From: an uncultured Clostridium sp.
GTDB taxonomy: Bacteria > Bacillota > Clostridia > Christensenellales > CAG-138
Length of the DNA: 20,194 nt
Assembly: GCA_900542285.1 (NCBI GenBank)
Contig: UQNF01000030.1
Coordinates: 1-20,194, forward strand
Direction of reading: 5' to 3'
How positions within the stretch are numbered: position 1 is the first letter of the stretch; each line of letters opens with the position of its first letter. The notes beneath the pieces were generated by a model, which was given only the letters and a program-made list of their open reading frames with translations, did not search any database and was not told the DNA's origin. The translations under genes and the position numbers were made by a program. This document shows positions 20,111 to 20,194 of the stretch, in pieces.

Positions 20111-20194
20111 CACATCATTTCGTCAAATACAATCGCCGGATGTTGAAGCGTCAAGCATAGGTGACACATTTCCTCTCAAGAGAGCAGTCAAGGG

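Noticed and set aside
20150..20194. GGTGACACATTT near the right edge, similar to ends of some insertion sequences
   Set aside because: There is one short copy only, with no partner repeat, no transposase and no target duplication in the window.
1..20194. CRISPR array, prophage, rRNA or riboswitch
   Set aside because: I looked for spaced direct repeats, phage structural or integrase genes, rRNA stretches and known riboswitch cores by eye and saw none.

Overview
This window looks like chromosomal DNA of an anaerobic, Gram-positive-type member of the Clostridia (Bacillota). The basis is the strong AGGAGG-type ribosome binding sites, frequent consensus sigma-A promoters (TTGACA/TATAAT), short U-tailed terminators, two lipoprotein signal peptides, a VanW protein and a Bcd-EtfBA cluster with a ferredoxin-fused EtfA. 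I cannot name genus or species. No CRISPR array, prophage, transposase or rRNA was seen, and no stretch longer than about 260 bases lacks a gene.

Left part (1-5450): the 3' end of tRNA-Asn with its terminator, then a nicotinamidase-like cysteine hydrolase. Next is a three-gene ABC exporter operon (ATPase, ABC-2 permease, YtrA-type GntR repressor) whose genes overlap by ATGA. Its consensus promoter has the -10 box inside a perfect 12-bp inverted repeat, the likely repressor site. A heavy-metal resistance operon follows: CadC-like ArsR repressor, a free-standing HMA metallochaperone and a Zn/Cd/Pb P1B-ATPase. It has its own consensus promoter flanked by candidate operators.

Middle (5500-11670): a bcd-etfB-etfA operon, the module that reduces short enoyl-CoAs and can pass electrons to ferredoxin by flavin-based bifurcation. 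It is followed by a divergent pair: an acyl-carrier-protein-like small protein with Lys where the phosphopantetheine Ser should be (minus strand), and a membrane-anchored ComEC-type metallo-beta-lactamase protein coupled to a four-helix membrane protein (plus strand). A membrane-anchored protein of unknown function closes this part.

Right part (11675-20194): minus-strand genes for a PrsA/parvulin-like foldase lipoprotein and a VanW protein, which suggests cell-surface functions. Next come tRNA-Thr on the plus strand and a two-component system (OmpR-type regulator, short-loop sensor kinase) on the minus strand. Divergent from the latter is a membrane protein resembling the DUF2238/YjdF family. 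A tandem pair of tRNA-Ser genes (TGA, GCT) follows, then a small acidic protein possibly of a DUF4303/immunity-like family, and a minus-strand lipoprotein with a Thr/Pro/Glu-rich tether.

Most of the window is ordinary housekeeping or stress-response content. The most unusual items are the serine-less ACP-like protein, the Gln replacing the H-loop His in the ABC ATPase, the operator/-10 overlap, the free-standing HMA protein and the promoter embedded in a tRNA terminator. I did not find a convincing large undescribed system.
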